This document shows, one piece after another, positions 54,891-64,000 of a DNA stretch of 64,000 bases (position 1 is its first letter; each line of letters begins with the position of its first letter). A model generated the notes under the pieces. The model made no database searches and was not told where the DNA came from. It saw only the letters and a list, made by a program, of their open reading frames with translations. Position numbers and translations under genes: made by a program. This DNA is from Gymnopus androsaceus JB14 (Eukaryota > Basidiomycota > Agaricomycetes > Agaricales > Omphalotaceae), in the NCBI GenBank assembly GCA_009733575.1, contig ML769413.1:303297-367296 (forward strand), given 5' to 3'.

Positions 54891-56116
54891 AGCGCTGTGT
54901 CGCCGGTGACGTTCGATGAATTGATCGACTCGTCATCAAACGTCGCTGCATCTCCTACGGTGACTGGCTCGAGTCTAGATTTTATTCCTCTCTCATGGTA
55001 TTTATTCTCAACGAATTGTGACTAATACTTATTATCCTTCCAAAATGTTCTGATTACAGAAACCCGGGACCCCTTCGATTGTCTGGTAATTTAGCCACTC
55101 AAAATAGACTGAAGGCGATCGAGACGGAGAAGGTCAATTTTGCGATGACTCATTCATCATATTTTGTGTTCGCCAATTTTGAGGATAGACTTGCTGATCT
55201 GTCAACCGAGCAATGGCATCATCGTATTTCGGAATATCAGTATGTATTTTATTATGTTCTAGTTCTGCAGCTGAGCCGTTTGGCTGGCAAACGGAATCTT
55301 TTTGGGGCGACTTTTGGGGAGAGATCTTATTTCGTGAAATATAGGGTCAAATCTCGAGGGAATATGTTCAGTTCGGACTATTAGCATTGGACCCGACGCT
55401 GGGTTACCTCTGGAAAACTTACCTGTATCGTAATTTTTATCCAAAAAATGGATACGGATAATACGGGCATGTCCCGTACCCGTACCGTCTTTGGAAAGCC
55501 TCGAACCAATGACGACGGTACGGGCACGGTCCCGTATTTATGGTACACATAAGCGTAGCAATACGGATACGGTGCCGAGCCCTAGTTTTGCTGATGAATC
55601 GCACATTCCCATTCTGCATGCTCGTTGTACCAGTTTCACGCTTCGGGCTCCTTGGCGGGCTCACCGACGGATCCGAGGATGCGTATGGAGAGAGTAGACA
55701 TGTGCATGATGAGAACGACGAACGAAAGATATATGGTGTCAGGTGCTTAAGTAAAACGTGTATCAGATTTAGAGTTTAGAATCGATAAAGTCTCTTTTTC
55801 CTCTCTTCAATGTCACGGTTTCTCTCTCCATTCCATTATTTGATTAATTGCCACCAACATTGCTATCAAGCCCTGTTTCAGGGCACACCACTAGGTTTCA
55901 AGACACCTGTGTTGACCTAACTATTCTGCTTCTACATACTCATCAGTCAAATTTATGTTTGTTCAAGGTTTCGCCACTGTTTCAGGGCACACCCGCGTTG
56001 ACCTAACTATTCTGCACCAAATTATCTGGCGCCGAAAACGGAAATCGTTGATTAGGTACTTATATAAACAGACAATATGTCGTTGACTCACTGAAACATC
56101 CTCCCCCTGCACTATC
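54891..56116. other. Repeat-containing intergenic region
   Basis: A 101-codon frame (55079-55384) has no known relatives. A 41-bp piece at 55381-55421 resembles the 3' coding end of the secreted-protein gene at 58205-58843. A TACGG/CCGTA-rich segment (about 55440-55588) ends gagccctag, suggesting a hAT-type MITE remnant. A local duplication of ctgtttcagggcacacc...gttgacctaactattctgc occurs at about 55870-55930 and 55975-56015. Confidence 0.4.
55440..55588. mobile_element. Possible hAT-type MITE remnant with TACGG/CCGTA repeats
   Basis: Contains ATACGGATAATACGG, CCCGTACCCGTACCG, GGTACGGGCACGGTCCCGTA and ends ACGGTGCCGAGCCCTAG. The subterminal word content matches the element at 20134-20756, and ..GAGCCCTA is a hAT-like terminus. 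The other end was not identified. Confidence 0.45.
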
Positions 56117-57389
56117 ATGGATACAACATCTGAAGAGCAAAAAATCATCATACAAGCAGTAGGGATTAATCTATATTTGGATTTGATCAATATTATAGGA
56201 GCAGGCCTTGGGTATGGTAAATGCAGCAATATTTATCATTTCTTCTGGAAAAGAATTTGCATACTTATTTCACATTCTTAGGAGGGCTGACTTGTGGAAC
56301 ATGGTGCGCAGTGCAGTTAATCAGCAGGTCAATTCATAACCGGTATCACCATGTTAGGTACTGAAATTTGAATTCAGGAAAAAATCAAGGAGTCCATCCG
56401 AGACACTGGGGCTTGCAGTCAATTTTATCTTTGCCACCCTTACATTTGTCTACATGGCCGGAACAATCTTGCAAGAAAAACCAGGTTTCAACATTGATTC
56501 GGCTCCTAGTAGAAGCTATCTGATTTTGGCCAACATCGGGTCATGGTCTCAGATGTGTAGTGTAAGATTCAAAAATTCTGTGCAATCCTATGTTGACTTA
56601 ATCTATTCTTTACTATTTAGTTGCTTTGGAGCGATCTTATTGTCTCATGGAGGGCCTGGGTTTTATTCACCAATAACAAGCTCATGAGATTTATCTTGGC
56701 AGTATTGATGGGTGTTAACATAGGTATGAAATCTCTCCTCCTCTCTCTGCACATGACTTTTATTTGGAATTCGGAAGCTATAATTAACTGATTTTTGAAA
56801 AGGTATCAATGTTGCGGATTCCATTGAGGACTCAATTGTACAAGCCGCTTTAGGCAATGCCGCTGGGCCCATCTTACTAGACTGGGTTGCTCCTGGTATT
56901 TCCTTGGCGGTGAATATTTTCGCTACACTCTCAATTGGCTGGAAAGCATGGTAAGCCTACAAGATCACAGTGACCACAATTTAAATCCATTCACAAAAAT
57001 TATAGTTCTCACTATCGCTTTATGAAAGAGGCATCAATTCATAGGCGAAGTCATGCCATCAAAGTTTTGCTGTTGTTAATCGAATCGGGCACAATATTCT
57101 GTATCATCCAGTCACTATACATCGCACTCGTGACATTTTCAGGCGATAGTGGACTTCAGCTTCAAGAGCTGTATCATGCAGTGAATATTATTTTCTTTGG
57201 TATTGCTGTAGTAAGTCAAATCTTTGTCGAAAATATTGCAAGCATTCACAAAACGATTTTTTTTTCTGACAGCCATGGTATCCTGTAGCAGTGATCATTT
57301 TGGTCCTTAGTAACAACTCTCCGGTTGCGGAGGTTGCGAGTTTTCATTTGAGTGTTACACAACCCGGCACCAATAGTAAGAGTGCTTGA
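56117..57389 (+). CDS. Multi-pass membrane protein of unknown function, mushroom-type
   Basis: Starts MDTTSEEQKIIIQAVGINLY. Further exons carry KKSRSPSETLGLAVNFIFAT, SRSYLILANIGSWSQMC-, LLWSDLIVSWRAWVLFTNNK, LMRFILAVLMGVNIG, SIEDSIVQAALGNAAGP, AVNIFATLSIGWKAW, SHYRFMKEASIHRRSHAIKV, IESGTIFCIIQSLYIALVTF, IIFFGIAV and PWYPVAVIILVLSNNSPVAE, with a stop at 57387-57389. The WR.WVL / WK.W-HYR / ESG..YC pattern and seven or so hydrophobic segments resemble the large family of 7TM-like integral membrane proteins expanded in Agaricomycetes, whose role is unknown. The joins of the first two or three exons are uncertain, and one membrane segment near the N-terminus may be missing in my model. Confidence 0.6.
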
Positions 57390-58204
57390 TCTTTTATTGA
57401 CAAACCCAAACCATAGATGAACTACTTGGACTGTTGCCCACAAGAACTATACAGAAGCTGGAGACCGTAGTTTTTGTGAGCATGTTGAAATTATCGCCAG
57501 TATGTAGTATTTAGTTCTACTTCGACCTAGTTAGCCAGTATCCAGTGCAAACATCCAAAACGCCACCTTCATATCCTCGACATGCACTATATACGTACAG
57601 CAAATGCAGAGTATACGCGATAGATGATCCGAGATCATCGATAAGGTCAAAGCGAGTCTTTGTATTCGATTGGGCATTTGATTGCCGCGTGGACATTCTG
57701 ATTCTTTCGGTACCGTGCACCAAGTCTTCGAGTGGTCAAGTGTTTCCTCAAAACTTGCTCAAAGGAACTAGCTCTTTTCTCGAGGTCATACTATTCCAGC
57801 CCGTCTAGGCCTGTCTTCGCTTTACTCGGAGCTATGATTGTCCGAGCTTCCTGTCAAATCCATTAACGTTTCAACGTCCAGTCCAATGCACTCAAGAGTC
57901 AACCGTCTACCATTGCCTGGATTCTGGATTCTCGGATTAGCGTCGTCGGTCTCTACTGGTCTCCGGCAAAGGACAGAGCCTCGTCTACAACCTGAACAAG
58001 TACTTCCGATCCGTCCACCACTTTAGCCACCATCAAGGTCGTAAGTCTAAAACATATTCAGTGCCTTTAGACTCGGAACCAAAGATGAAAGATTGTAATG
58101 ACGGCGGTAAGTATGTGCGGGACTTTGTCGCCGCTGGAAGTGCGTATAAAAGAACTAGAAGAATTTCCAGTCTTTCAGTTCACTATCACAGTGGACTTTC
58201 TATC
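57390..58204. other. Intergenic, promoter side of the secreted-protein gene
   Basis: No gene recognised in 57390-58140. A TATA box lies at the right end. Confidence 0.4.
58145..58151 (+). promoter_or_regulatory. TATA box of the small secreted protein gene
   Basis: TATAAAA within gcgtataaaagaac, about 55-60 bp before the ATG at 58205, a normal distance for a fungal gene with a short leader. Confidence 0.6.
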
Positions 58205-58843
58205 ATGTTCAAGATTTCTGCTCTCGCTCTCTCTGCCATCCTCTTTGCTGGGGTATCAGCCAATCCCCTCCGACGTGATACCTGTAACCCCAACGCTCAG
58301 GGAAACCCTGTCTTCATTCTGAACGAGGCCACTGGACTCGAATGGGCCGCCCCCAATATGTTCAATATCATTGGAGAGCCCTATGCTGGCTCCCTTGAGT
58401 TTCCCGGATGGAAGATCCCCCAGACTGGAGAGTTCCCTACCAGCTATTTTATCGAGTCAGTTTCGTCTGCTTCTAAACTGCCGCAGTTGCTGATACATAT
58501 ACAGAGACATCGCTACCCCTGGTATGACGGCCACGATTAATGCTGGTGAATTGGATCTCGATACTTTGAACAACGAAATTTTCCAGCCGTGAGTTGTTCG
58601 ACGTTGGATTCGTGCTGAACGCTGACTCTATTTCTTCGTCACAGTAACCAAGTCTTTACTATTTCTTGCACTTTCTGCGGGACGGATGTTTCTCCAGGGA
58701 ATATTCTGGCTAGCGGTTGTGTTATTGGGCCATTCAATGTTTCGAATGCGTGCATTAGGATTGGGCCCGACGCTGGGGACCCTCTGCGCAACTTCGGCTG
58801 TAGCACTGTGAGAGACAACGAGGTCTACACGATCATGACCTAG
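58205..58843 (+). CDS. Small secreted protein, 177 residues
   Basis: Three exons: 58205-58455, 58505-58588 and 58645-58843. The signal peptide MFKISALALSAILFAGVSA is followed by a likely LRR-D Kex2-type dibasic site (PLRRDTC). The mature part contains GLEWAAPNMFNIIGEPYAGS, TPGMTATINAGELDLDTLNN and Cys at five positions (among them SCTFCGTD, SGCVIGP, NACIRIGP). I do not recognise a named family; the shape suits a secreted cell-surface or effector-like protein. The start is chosen because it gives the signal peptide and lies about 60 bp after a TATA box. The first donor is GTCAGT. Confidence 0.7.
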
Positions 58844-59563
58844 TCACAAGTACAATAGATGACAGTTCTCTTCCTCGAACATACTACAAATTACGGTTCC
58901 GCCACTCGGCGATATAATTCATTGGATGCTTCTAATTAATATTAATAGTCCTTTGAATGCTAAGAGTTAACAGAACTTCATAGTAGCGTTTAATTTTCTG
59001 AGGAGAAGCACTTGTTTTATTGCTCCAACCCAACTCACTCTCCTGAATCCATTTTTGGTTTGGTGTGATATAATCATTCGTCGTGGCCTAGATGTACAGG
59101 CCTTTCTTCCCCATCTCAAGCGGGTCTAGTGTGAACTTGAATGTTGGCTCGAAGCAGAAACGCACGCCGCTGGCACTTACGCCTAGCGCGAGTGGTGCAT
59201 GCTTGAGTAGTACTGACGGAGGGGTGGGAGTTGTTCGATGCATCACCATCCTCATCAGACAAGCTGGGCAGCTCCCACATATTAGGACTCTGCAACCAGT
59301 ATAAAACAGCTGTAGTGACCCACCATTCTACCCTTTAGTCTCTTTCAACATTTGGTTCTTTTATCCAATTTATGTAACCACATATTCAGTCGAATCGAGC
59401 CACCAAATTATCGCAGGCAGCAAAAGTCTTTCTCTAGTATTGGAATAGACTAGATAATATACTCGTAGGTGAAGAAGATTCGTAGTGCAATGGACATGGA
59501 ATGGAAGGCAGAGATAAAATAATAATAGAAGGAATATCGCTACAATAAATGTGACCACCGACG
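58844..59563. other. Intergenic between convergent genes
   Basis: No gene recognised; AT-rich with a few short frames of no known resemblance. Confidence 0.4.
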
Positions 59564-61198
59564 CTAATATATAAATGAATCGTCCTGCCAGTCCGTCGCA
59601 TGATCCACCTCCAAACCAGGTAGTTCAGATAAGGTTATAATATCATTCGAGAAGCCAACGCCATGCAGAGTCACCTTCTGTATTCGAGATAGTAAGTGGG
59701 CATGGCTAGCATCGTCTTGACCAAATCGCGAAAGCACCATAGATGTCAAGTCTAAGGGGTACCGTCTAGGATCATGTAAATACCTAGTATCCCAACACAG
59801 CTCAAAGTGGGTGAGATTTGGAAGCAAAACTGATTCACCTGTGGTGCAAGTCAAAGCTCGGACCACCGAATTTATGCCAAATATGTTATTAGTGCCATGA
59901 ATTCGGAAAGAGCTGATTTCGGGGAAGATACCCAAGATCGCCAATAAGCCACTAGCGAGGACTTCTGGACGAATATCACTCTGGATTCTGATTCTGAAGT
60001 CCTTCAATGCCAACGATGACAATAAGACGATAGAACGGCGCTGGAAATCAGCGACATTCGTAGCAAGGTTCGCCATGTCATGGAAACCAAGCCAATTACT
60101 GAGAGTCAGATCTCCAAGAACAGGGGTAGTGAGATGATAGCGTAATAGGTTGACCGTGGTTTTATTACAAGAGATCTCAAGCGAATTCAATGCAGGCAGA
60201 AATATGGAAAGGTTGGGGCTCAATTCGAGAGTCCCGGGGAGGTGAATGTAGAGGCAAACAAGGTTACGACAGCGGTGTAGTAAATCGATGTAGTTGTGGG
60301 AGTTGGAGCTAGAGTGAGTGAAATGGATCTTCAAGGAGATCAATTGTTCCGCTGGAAGCGCCATTGGTGAGAGCACAACACCGAAATCGATCAGCTCTAC
60401 ATGTCGTAAATTGGGCGCTCCTGAACGAACATCGATTTGGCGAGGGAGCAACAATGGATCCAGAAGCATAGCACTGCTCCTGTATGTTTGCAAGCAGATA
60501 ACTTCTAAAAACGGCAGTGAAGAACGTGCAATTCGATCGAAGAAGGTAAAAAATAGTGATGGCCCATGGGCCATCAGCTTGAATAATCGAATCCTTTGTC
60601 CAACATTCAAGATGTACTCCAGGATTTGACTTGATCCAGCACGCATGGGTTCAGAGACATCTTTGAGTTTGCCAAAGAAGTCAAGATAAAAGTCTAAAAG
60701 TCTTTCTTGACTTCGAGAAATCCACTCTTTAATCCACATAACATCTCCGGTGAAGGCTTTGCGATGGTGTTGGAATGAAAGGCAAAGCGTCGACCAAAGT
60801 CGGGGTGTAGAAATAGAAGCGTTTCTCCAGGCTACACAGACTTTAGAGAGGGTAGTTGTGCGCCGGACGATGTCGTGACTGGCTGTAACGATGCCTTTGT
60901 CAGGAAGGCACGAAAGCTCGAAGATCTCAGAGAGAATCTCCACTGGAACTCGACGAATGGGTGATAAGAGATTTCGGAGTGAAGTAATGTCGACGAGGAT
61001 TGCGTCTTTTCGACGCGTCAACTCGGAGACCTGAGCCTCATGTACACGCTTGAGCTCGTCCATCTGGTGCTCAATTCTCTCCAATTGAATCTGTGAGTTC
61101 AAGAGCTTTTCTCGAAGGAAAAACATGTCGTTGGGTTCAAGCCATATTGGCTCTTCGATGCAAGGTTGGGACAGATATTGTTGGGCCCGGATTGACAT
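59564..61198 (-). CDS. F-box/LRR-type protein, intact, single exon
   Basis: 544 residues without introns. The N-terminus MSIRAQQYLSQPCIEEPIWL is followed by a coiled coil (LLNSQIQLERIEHQMDELKR), then an F-box-like domain LLSPIRRVPVEILSEIFELS with the typical TTLSKVCVAWRNASISTPRL, then irregular leucine-rich segments (LPFLEVICLQT, NLRHVELIDFG, LISLKIHFTHSS, ALNSLEISCNK, LTHFELCW). It ends EVDHATDWQDDSFIY. Such proteins are presumed SCF adaptors and are greatly expanded in mushrooms. It is the intact reference for the pseudogenes at 15678-19126 and 53409-54890. Confidence 0.88.
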   Translation of the reverse strand: MSIRAQQYLSQPCIEEPIWLEPNDMFFLREKLLNSQIQLERIEHQMDELKRVHEAQVSELTRRKDAILVDITSLRNLLSPIRRVPVEILSEIFELSCLPDKGIVTASHDIVRRTTTLSKVCVAWRNASISTPRLWSTLCLSFQHHRKAFTGDVMWIKEWISRSQERLLDFYLDFFGKLKDVSEPMRAGSSQILEYILNVGQRIRLFKLMAHGPSLFFTFFDRIARSSLPFLEVICLQTYRSSAMLLDPLLLPRQIDVRSGAPNLRHVELIDFGVVLSPMALPAEQLISLKIHFTHSSSNSHNYIDLLHRCRNLVCLYIHLPGTLELSPNLSIFLPALNSLEISCNKTTVNLLRYHLTTPVLGDLTLSNWLGFHDMANLATNVADFQRRSIVLLSSLALKDFRIRIQSDIRPEVLASGLLAILGIFPEISSFRIHGTNNIFGINSVVRALTCTTGESVLLPNLTHFELCWDTRYLHDPRRYPLDLTSMVLSRFGQDDASHAHLLSRIQKVTLHGVGFSNDIITLSELPGLEVDHATDWQDDSFIY

Positions 61199-61370
61199 TT
61201 GGAAGTGTGGAAATAACGAGATATGCGTAATAGCAGTAGGAAAGGTAGCGGGGAATATCTGAGGTCATGTCTATGTACGGCGCTACACATCGAGGCAGTA
61301 CATCGAAGGCAGTATTACTGCAGTGTACAGTGCCATGTGCACCACGTTAATAGGCGCTAGAAAACACGAC

Positions 61371-61628
61371 TCACGTGTAGATTGAACTCCGCGAGCGTCT
61401 AAACTTGGTATAAAAATCGACGCCCACAATAAAATTTTCTTCCAGTGTCCGTTCAACCTTCTGAAGCGTCCAGCCCCTGGCAAATTCGTCTGAAACTTGG
61501 ACGTCGTATCTTCTGGTTGACGGAGCGAGACGTTCCTTTTTCCTTCTTTCCCTTCTCGGAGGTTGAGGAGAAGTTGAGGAAGGGACGTTCACGAGAATAA
61601 CCTTCTCAAATTCGGGTTGGGGCGTCAT
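61371..61628 (-). CDS. Hypothetical small protein divergent from SPC19
   Basis: An 85-codon frame starts MTPQPEFEKVILVNVPSSTS, with PPRRERRKKERLAPSTRR, VSDEFARGWTLQKVERTLEE and NFIVGVDFYTKFRRSR. The composition looks protein-like and the ATG lies 211 bp from that of SPC19 on the other strand, fitting a shared promoter region. A GTGAGT near the 3' end could start an intron. I do not recognise the family. Confidence 0.35.
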   Translation of the reverse strand: MTPQPEFEKVILVNVPSSTSPQPPRRERRKKERLAPSTRRYDVQVSDEFARGWTLQKVERTLEENFIVGVDFYTKFRRSRSSIYT

Positions 61629-61838
61629 ATTCTTAGACCTGCTGTAGCAACGCGTCTTGAACGCGGGCCACTATGTGGTTTTGACAGTCTGGTAAAACCA
61701 TGTCGCATACAGATTTCTATTTGTTGTGTAGTTATTACTATTAGCTGGAATAATCATCCTTCAACATTTTCCATACGTATTGAATTCGAACGATAGTATG
61801 TGAACCATTTCGAACTTGACCAGAACTCTCATCTCAGT

Positions 61839-62571
61839 ATGTCTCGCTTATCGCGCGCAACGCTAGGAGGTCGTGGCCCCAGGGATTCTGTTTTCACCCG
61901 TGGCCCAGCAGAAGTCTATCGAGGAGATGCGCAAGGATATAAATGTCCAGTGGATTTAGAAGAATGCGTTGCTGCGTTGGAAGATTGCTGCGAAGAGGTC
62001 AATAAATCTGCGCTATCTCATATATCTCTCACACAAAGGGTTCATTTAGCTTCATGAAGTTGGATCGTTGCTGCGACAGGGAACGCAGGATCTTCCTAGG
62101 ATGACCAAAATCCTCGAAAATCAATTGGTTTGTTAACTTTTCTTTTCTCATTCAACGGTTCTCTGACTCTCTTGCCTATCAGGTATTCACCTTGGCACCA
62201 TCATCAACTTTAGAAAAGTACAAGGCAGATCTCATAGATGAAGTTGAGCCTGCAATCATCGAGCTAGTTGAGAAAGCCGAGGCTGGATTGCAAGCTCTTC
62301 AGAAGAAAGAAAGGGCATTGGAAACTAAAGTTTGTCTGTTCAACTGTCTCGATGCTTGCTTTGACATTCTGTAGCTCGAAGCTGCGCAAAATCGACCTGC
62401 CGTTACTAGTCAGACAACTGCTGGACAGAAACTCGAACAACGTCGGTTGGTTGCGCTCACAAAGCAGAGGGAACGACTAGAGAATGAACTAAAAGAATTA
62501 GAGCGGGAGATTGCAGTATTAGTAAGCTTTCGTATCCTTCTCGATGTTTGTCCTTTGCTGAGGGGTAGTAG
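61839..62571 (+). CDS. SPC19: Spc19, DASH/Dam1 kinetochore complex subunit
   Basis: Exons 61839-61997, 62050-62127, 62183-62329, 62375-62521 and a stop-codon-only end at 62569-62571 give 177 residues. The product reads MSRLSRATLGGRGPRDSVF, EVYRGDAQGYKCPVDLEECV, AALEDCCEE-LHEVGSLLRQ, GTQDLPRMTKILENQ, STLEKYKADLIDEVEPAI and a long coiled coil (RLVALTKQRERLENELKELE). This order matches Spc19 of the DASH complex, which forms rings on microtubules and couples kinetochores to spindle ends. If the last intron is retained the frame runs on to 62599 instead. Length agrees with fungal Spc19 proteins. Confidence 0.88.
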
Positions 62572-62926
62572 GAACGCTCTGCGCTGGAATCATAACTAGA
62601 TCTCGGATTTCACAACCTCCAGCTTTTGTATGCAAACCGTCAGTTGAATCTGCCATTTTGACTTGGAATTTAAACCTGGATAATAGGCAATCTCTCAAGT
62701 GATTTAACTTCCAAACGCTCATTAACGTTCATCGCGTCCATAGCACTATGTATGTGGAACTTTGGCGCCATCCCTGGCGCTACATACGTGGAACTTCGGC
62801 ACAACGGAGGAAAATAGGAAAATAGGAAGACAACGGCTTGAAATCTTCATTGACACATTCTGATGACGTGACCCGAGCTCATATAAGACTTCGAGGTTTC
62901 TACATCTAGTCTACATCTTGATAACC
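62572..62926. other. Intergenic between SPC19 and the monooxygenase gene
   Basis: No gene. Two similar words (tatgtggaactttggcgcca and tacgtggaacttcggcacaa) repeat near 62750-62802. TATAAG lies at 62882-62887. Confidence 0.4.
62882..62887 (+). promoter_or_regulatory. Likely TATA box of the FAD monooxygenase gene
   Basis: TATAAG within catataagacttc, 40 bp upstream of the ATG at 62927. Confidence 0.45.
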
Positions 62927-64000
62927 ATGAAAATCATTATCACTGGCACAGGCATTGGTGGTCTCGCTGCATACCATGCTTTCAGCAAATATCTTCCCTC
63001 TGCAAATCTAGCGATCTACGATGCATATCCGTCACCCTTGAAGTCGAACAAACATATCGGCGGAGGTGTCAGTGTCGGGCCCAATGGACAACGCGCCATG
63101 AAGGATATCGCCCCCGAAGCACTGTCTTCCATACGCGACCGAGCCTTTGAATACACTGCTGTCATTTTACAAACCGAGTCGGGCAAGGTACTGGGAAAAA
63201 TGCCGTTTGGGAGCAAGGAGCGGTACCAGTTTGGGCAACTTCATGACCACGCGTTCTACGATCCATGAAAGCCTACTTCTCGAACGCGGGATGAATGAAA
63301 AGGTCCACTGGAACATGAAGGTAGCTCGGACATGGGAAACGGACGACGCGGCATATGTTCAATTCGAGGACGGTACAATCGAAAAATGTGATTTGCTCAT
63401 AGGGGCAGACGGAGCTAGGAGTGTAACGAGAAATGCTATCTTTGGCGAGGAATACGCTCCTCATTACGAGTAAGTTCTGCGTTATACAGCTTTGTCCTTT
63501 CTACTGACGACATTTTAAGCGGTCTAATTGGCTTTGGGGGTTTCATCCCCCTTACAGACCTCACTCTATTCACTCGCGAAGCTATCAAAGGCGTTCTTCC
63601 ATCCATGACCTTTGGACGCAGCGGTGGATTTGGCTATGCAAGCTTCACACCTCTCGGCTCTCCCGAGCCCAAGCTATTTCTGGTGGACCCATACCGAGAT
63701 GGACACTCCTCTTCCCCGCGACACACCGCGTATCGAAATATTACCTCTCCTCATGCAACGCTACGGGGAGTGGAAATCCCCGTACGACGATCCTTCTGTC
63801 CCAGAAAAGACACTTTTTCGGCAGATCCTCACGATCGCTTGTGAGGGGAAGGAAGACAATAACTGGTTTATGGTGCCGCGGTACTTTACACCACTTTTAC
63901 CGCTTTGGACTTCACTTCATGGTCTGTCTGCCACGGGCTCGGAAACTGGAGCGCCGACTACCAAGGCTGGGGGAAGGATTGTACTTCTCGGTGACGCGGC
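62927..64000 (+). CDS. FAD-dependent monooxygenase (salicylate hydroxylase-like), partial, two frameshifts
   Basis: Starts MKIIITGTGIGGLAAYHAF, which includes the GxGxxG Rossmann fingerprint for FAD. It continues to KERYQFGQL near 63240, where the frame shifts by one base into MTTRSTIHESLLLERGM, VQFEDGTIEKCDLLIGADGA (DG motif) and SVTRNAIFGEE. An intron (63470-63519, GTAAGT...TTTAAG) leads to GLIGFGGFIPL and SEPKLF; a second one-base shift near 63685 leads to WWTHTEMDTPLPRD, LMQRYGEWKSPYDD and RIVLLGDAA (GD motif) at the window edge. Family members hydroxylate aromatic or other small substrates with NAD(P)H. Both shifts are an extra C after a TT run, so either the gene is newly dead or the sequence has errors. 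The 3' end is outside the window. Confidence 0.78.

Noticed and set aside
61099..61290. 63-codon minus-strand frame overlapping the start of the F-box gene
   Set aside because: It is an out-of-frame shadow over the F-box N-terminus; a link to the 61371-61628 frame by splicing is possible but unsupported.
1..64000. CRISPR arrays, bacterial operons or plasmid origins
   Set aside because: No regularly spaced direct repeats with unique spacers and no prokaryotic gene organisation; intron-rich genes and split tRNAs show a fungal nuclear genome.

Overview
The window is nuclear DNA of a filamentous basidiomycete, most likely an Agaricomycete. Genes carry many short introns (about 45-65 nt), two tRNA genes are split by introns, F-box/leucine-rich proteins of the mushroom type recur, and single-copy eukaryotic genes (SPT3, ATG29, DDI1, SPC19) are recognisable only after splicing. 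Nothing bacterial is present. Species cannot be named from sequence alone.

Region 1 (1-15.5 kb) is a transposon graveyard with no intact host gene. Its backbone is one old reverse-transcriptase element on the minus strand (ORF1 from about 12.6 kb down to 6.5 kb, RT from 5.9 kb down to 4.05 kb). It has been interrupted by two long LTR-like elements (6704-8466 and 9611-12407), two terminal-inverted-repeat MITEs (5489-5754 and about 5941-6441), a fold-back (about 3858-4052) and a microsatellite. West and east of it lie further MITEs, fold-backs and a truncated LTR copy. Several older copies look decayed by CpG to TpG/CpA change.

Region 2 (15.6-23.3 kb) holds an F-box gene killed by a frameshift, a CGA-to-TGA stop and a third 1.76-kb LTR. 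Behind it lies a roughly 2-kb segmental duplication carrying a C2H2 zinc-finger gene; one copy contains a hAT-type MITE with a clean 8-bp target duplication.

Region 3 (23.9-33.7 kb) is ordinary gene-dense euchromatin: SPT3 (SAGA subunit), ATG29 (autophagy), DDI1 (ubiquitin-shuttle aspartyl protease), tRNA-Glu(UUC), a secreted GH18 chitinase and a bestrophin-type channel protein with a likely 6-nt microexon.

Region 4 (33.7-43.2 kb) is gene-poor. It contains a duplicated F-box gene pair in which each copy carries different damage. Region 5 (43.2-52.3 kb) has a possible tiny four-exon gene, tRNA-Gly(CCC), a CNH-domain protein, a fungal TRP-like membrane protein and a small family protein with frameshifts. 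Region 6 (52.3-64 kb) has another F-box pseudogene, a multi-pass membrane protein, a small secreted protein, an intact F-box gene, SPC19 (DASH/kinetochore) and the 5' two-thirds of an FAD monooxygenase that runs off the window and shows two one-base frameshifts.

The host genes are not a pathway cluster; they are independent housekeeping genes separated by repeat-driven regions in which F-box genes duplicate and decay. All exon models were derived by hand from splice signals and reading frame, without alignment software.
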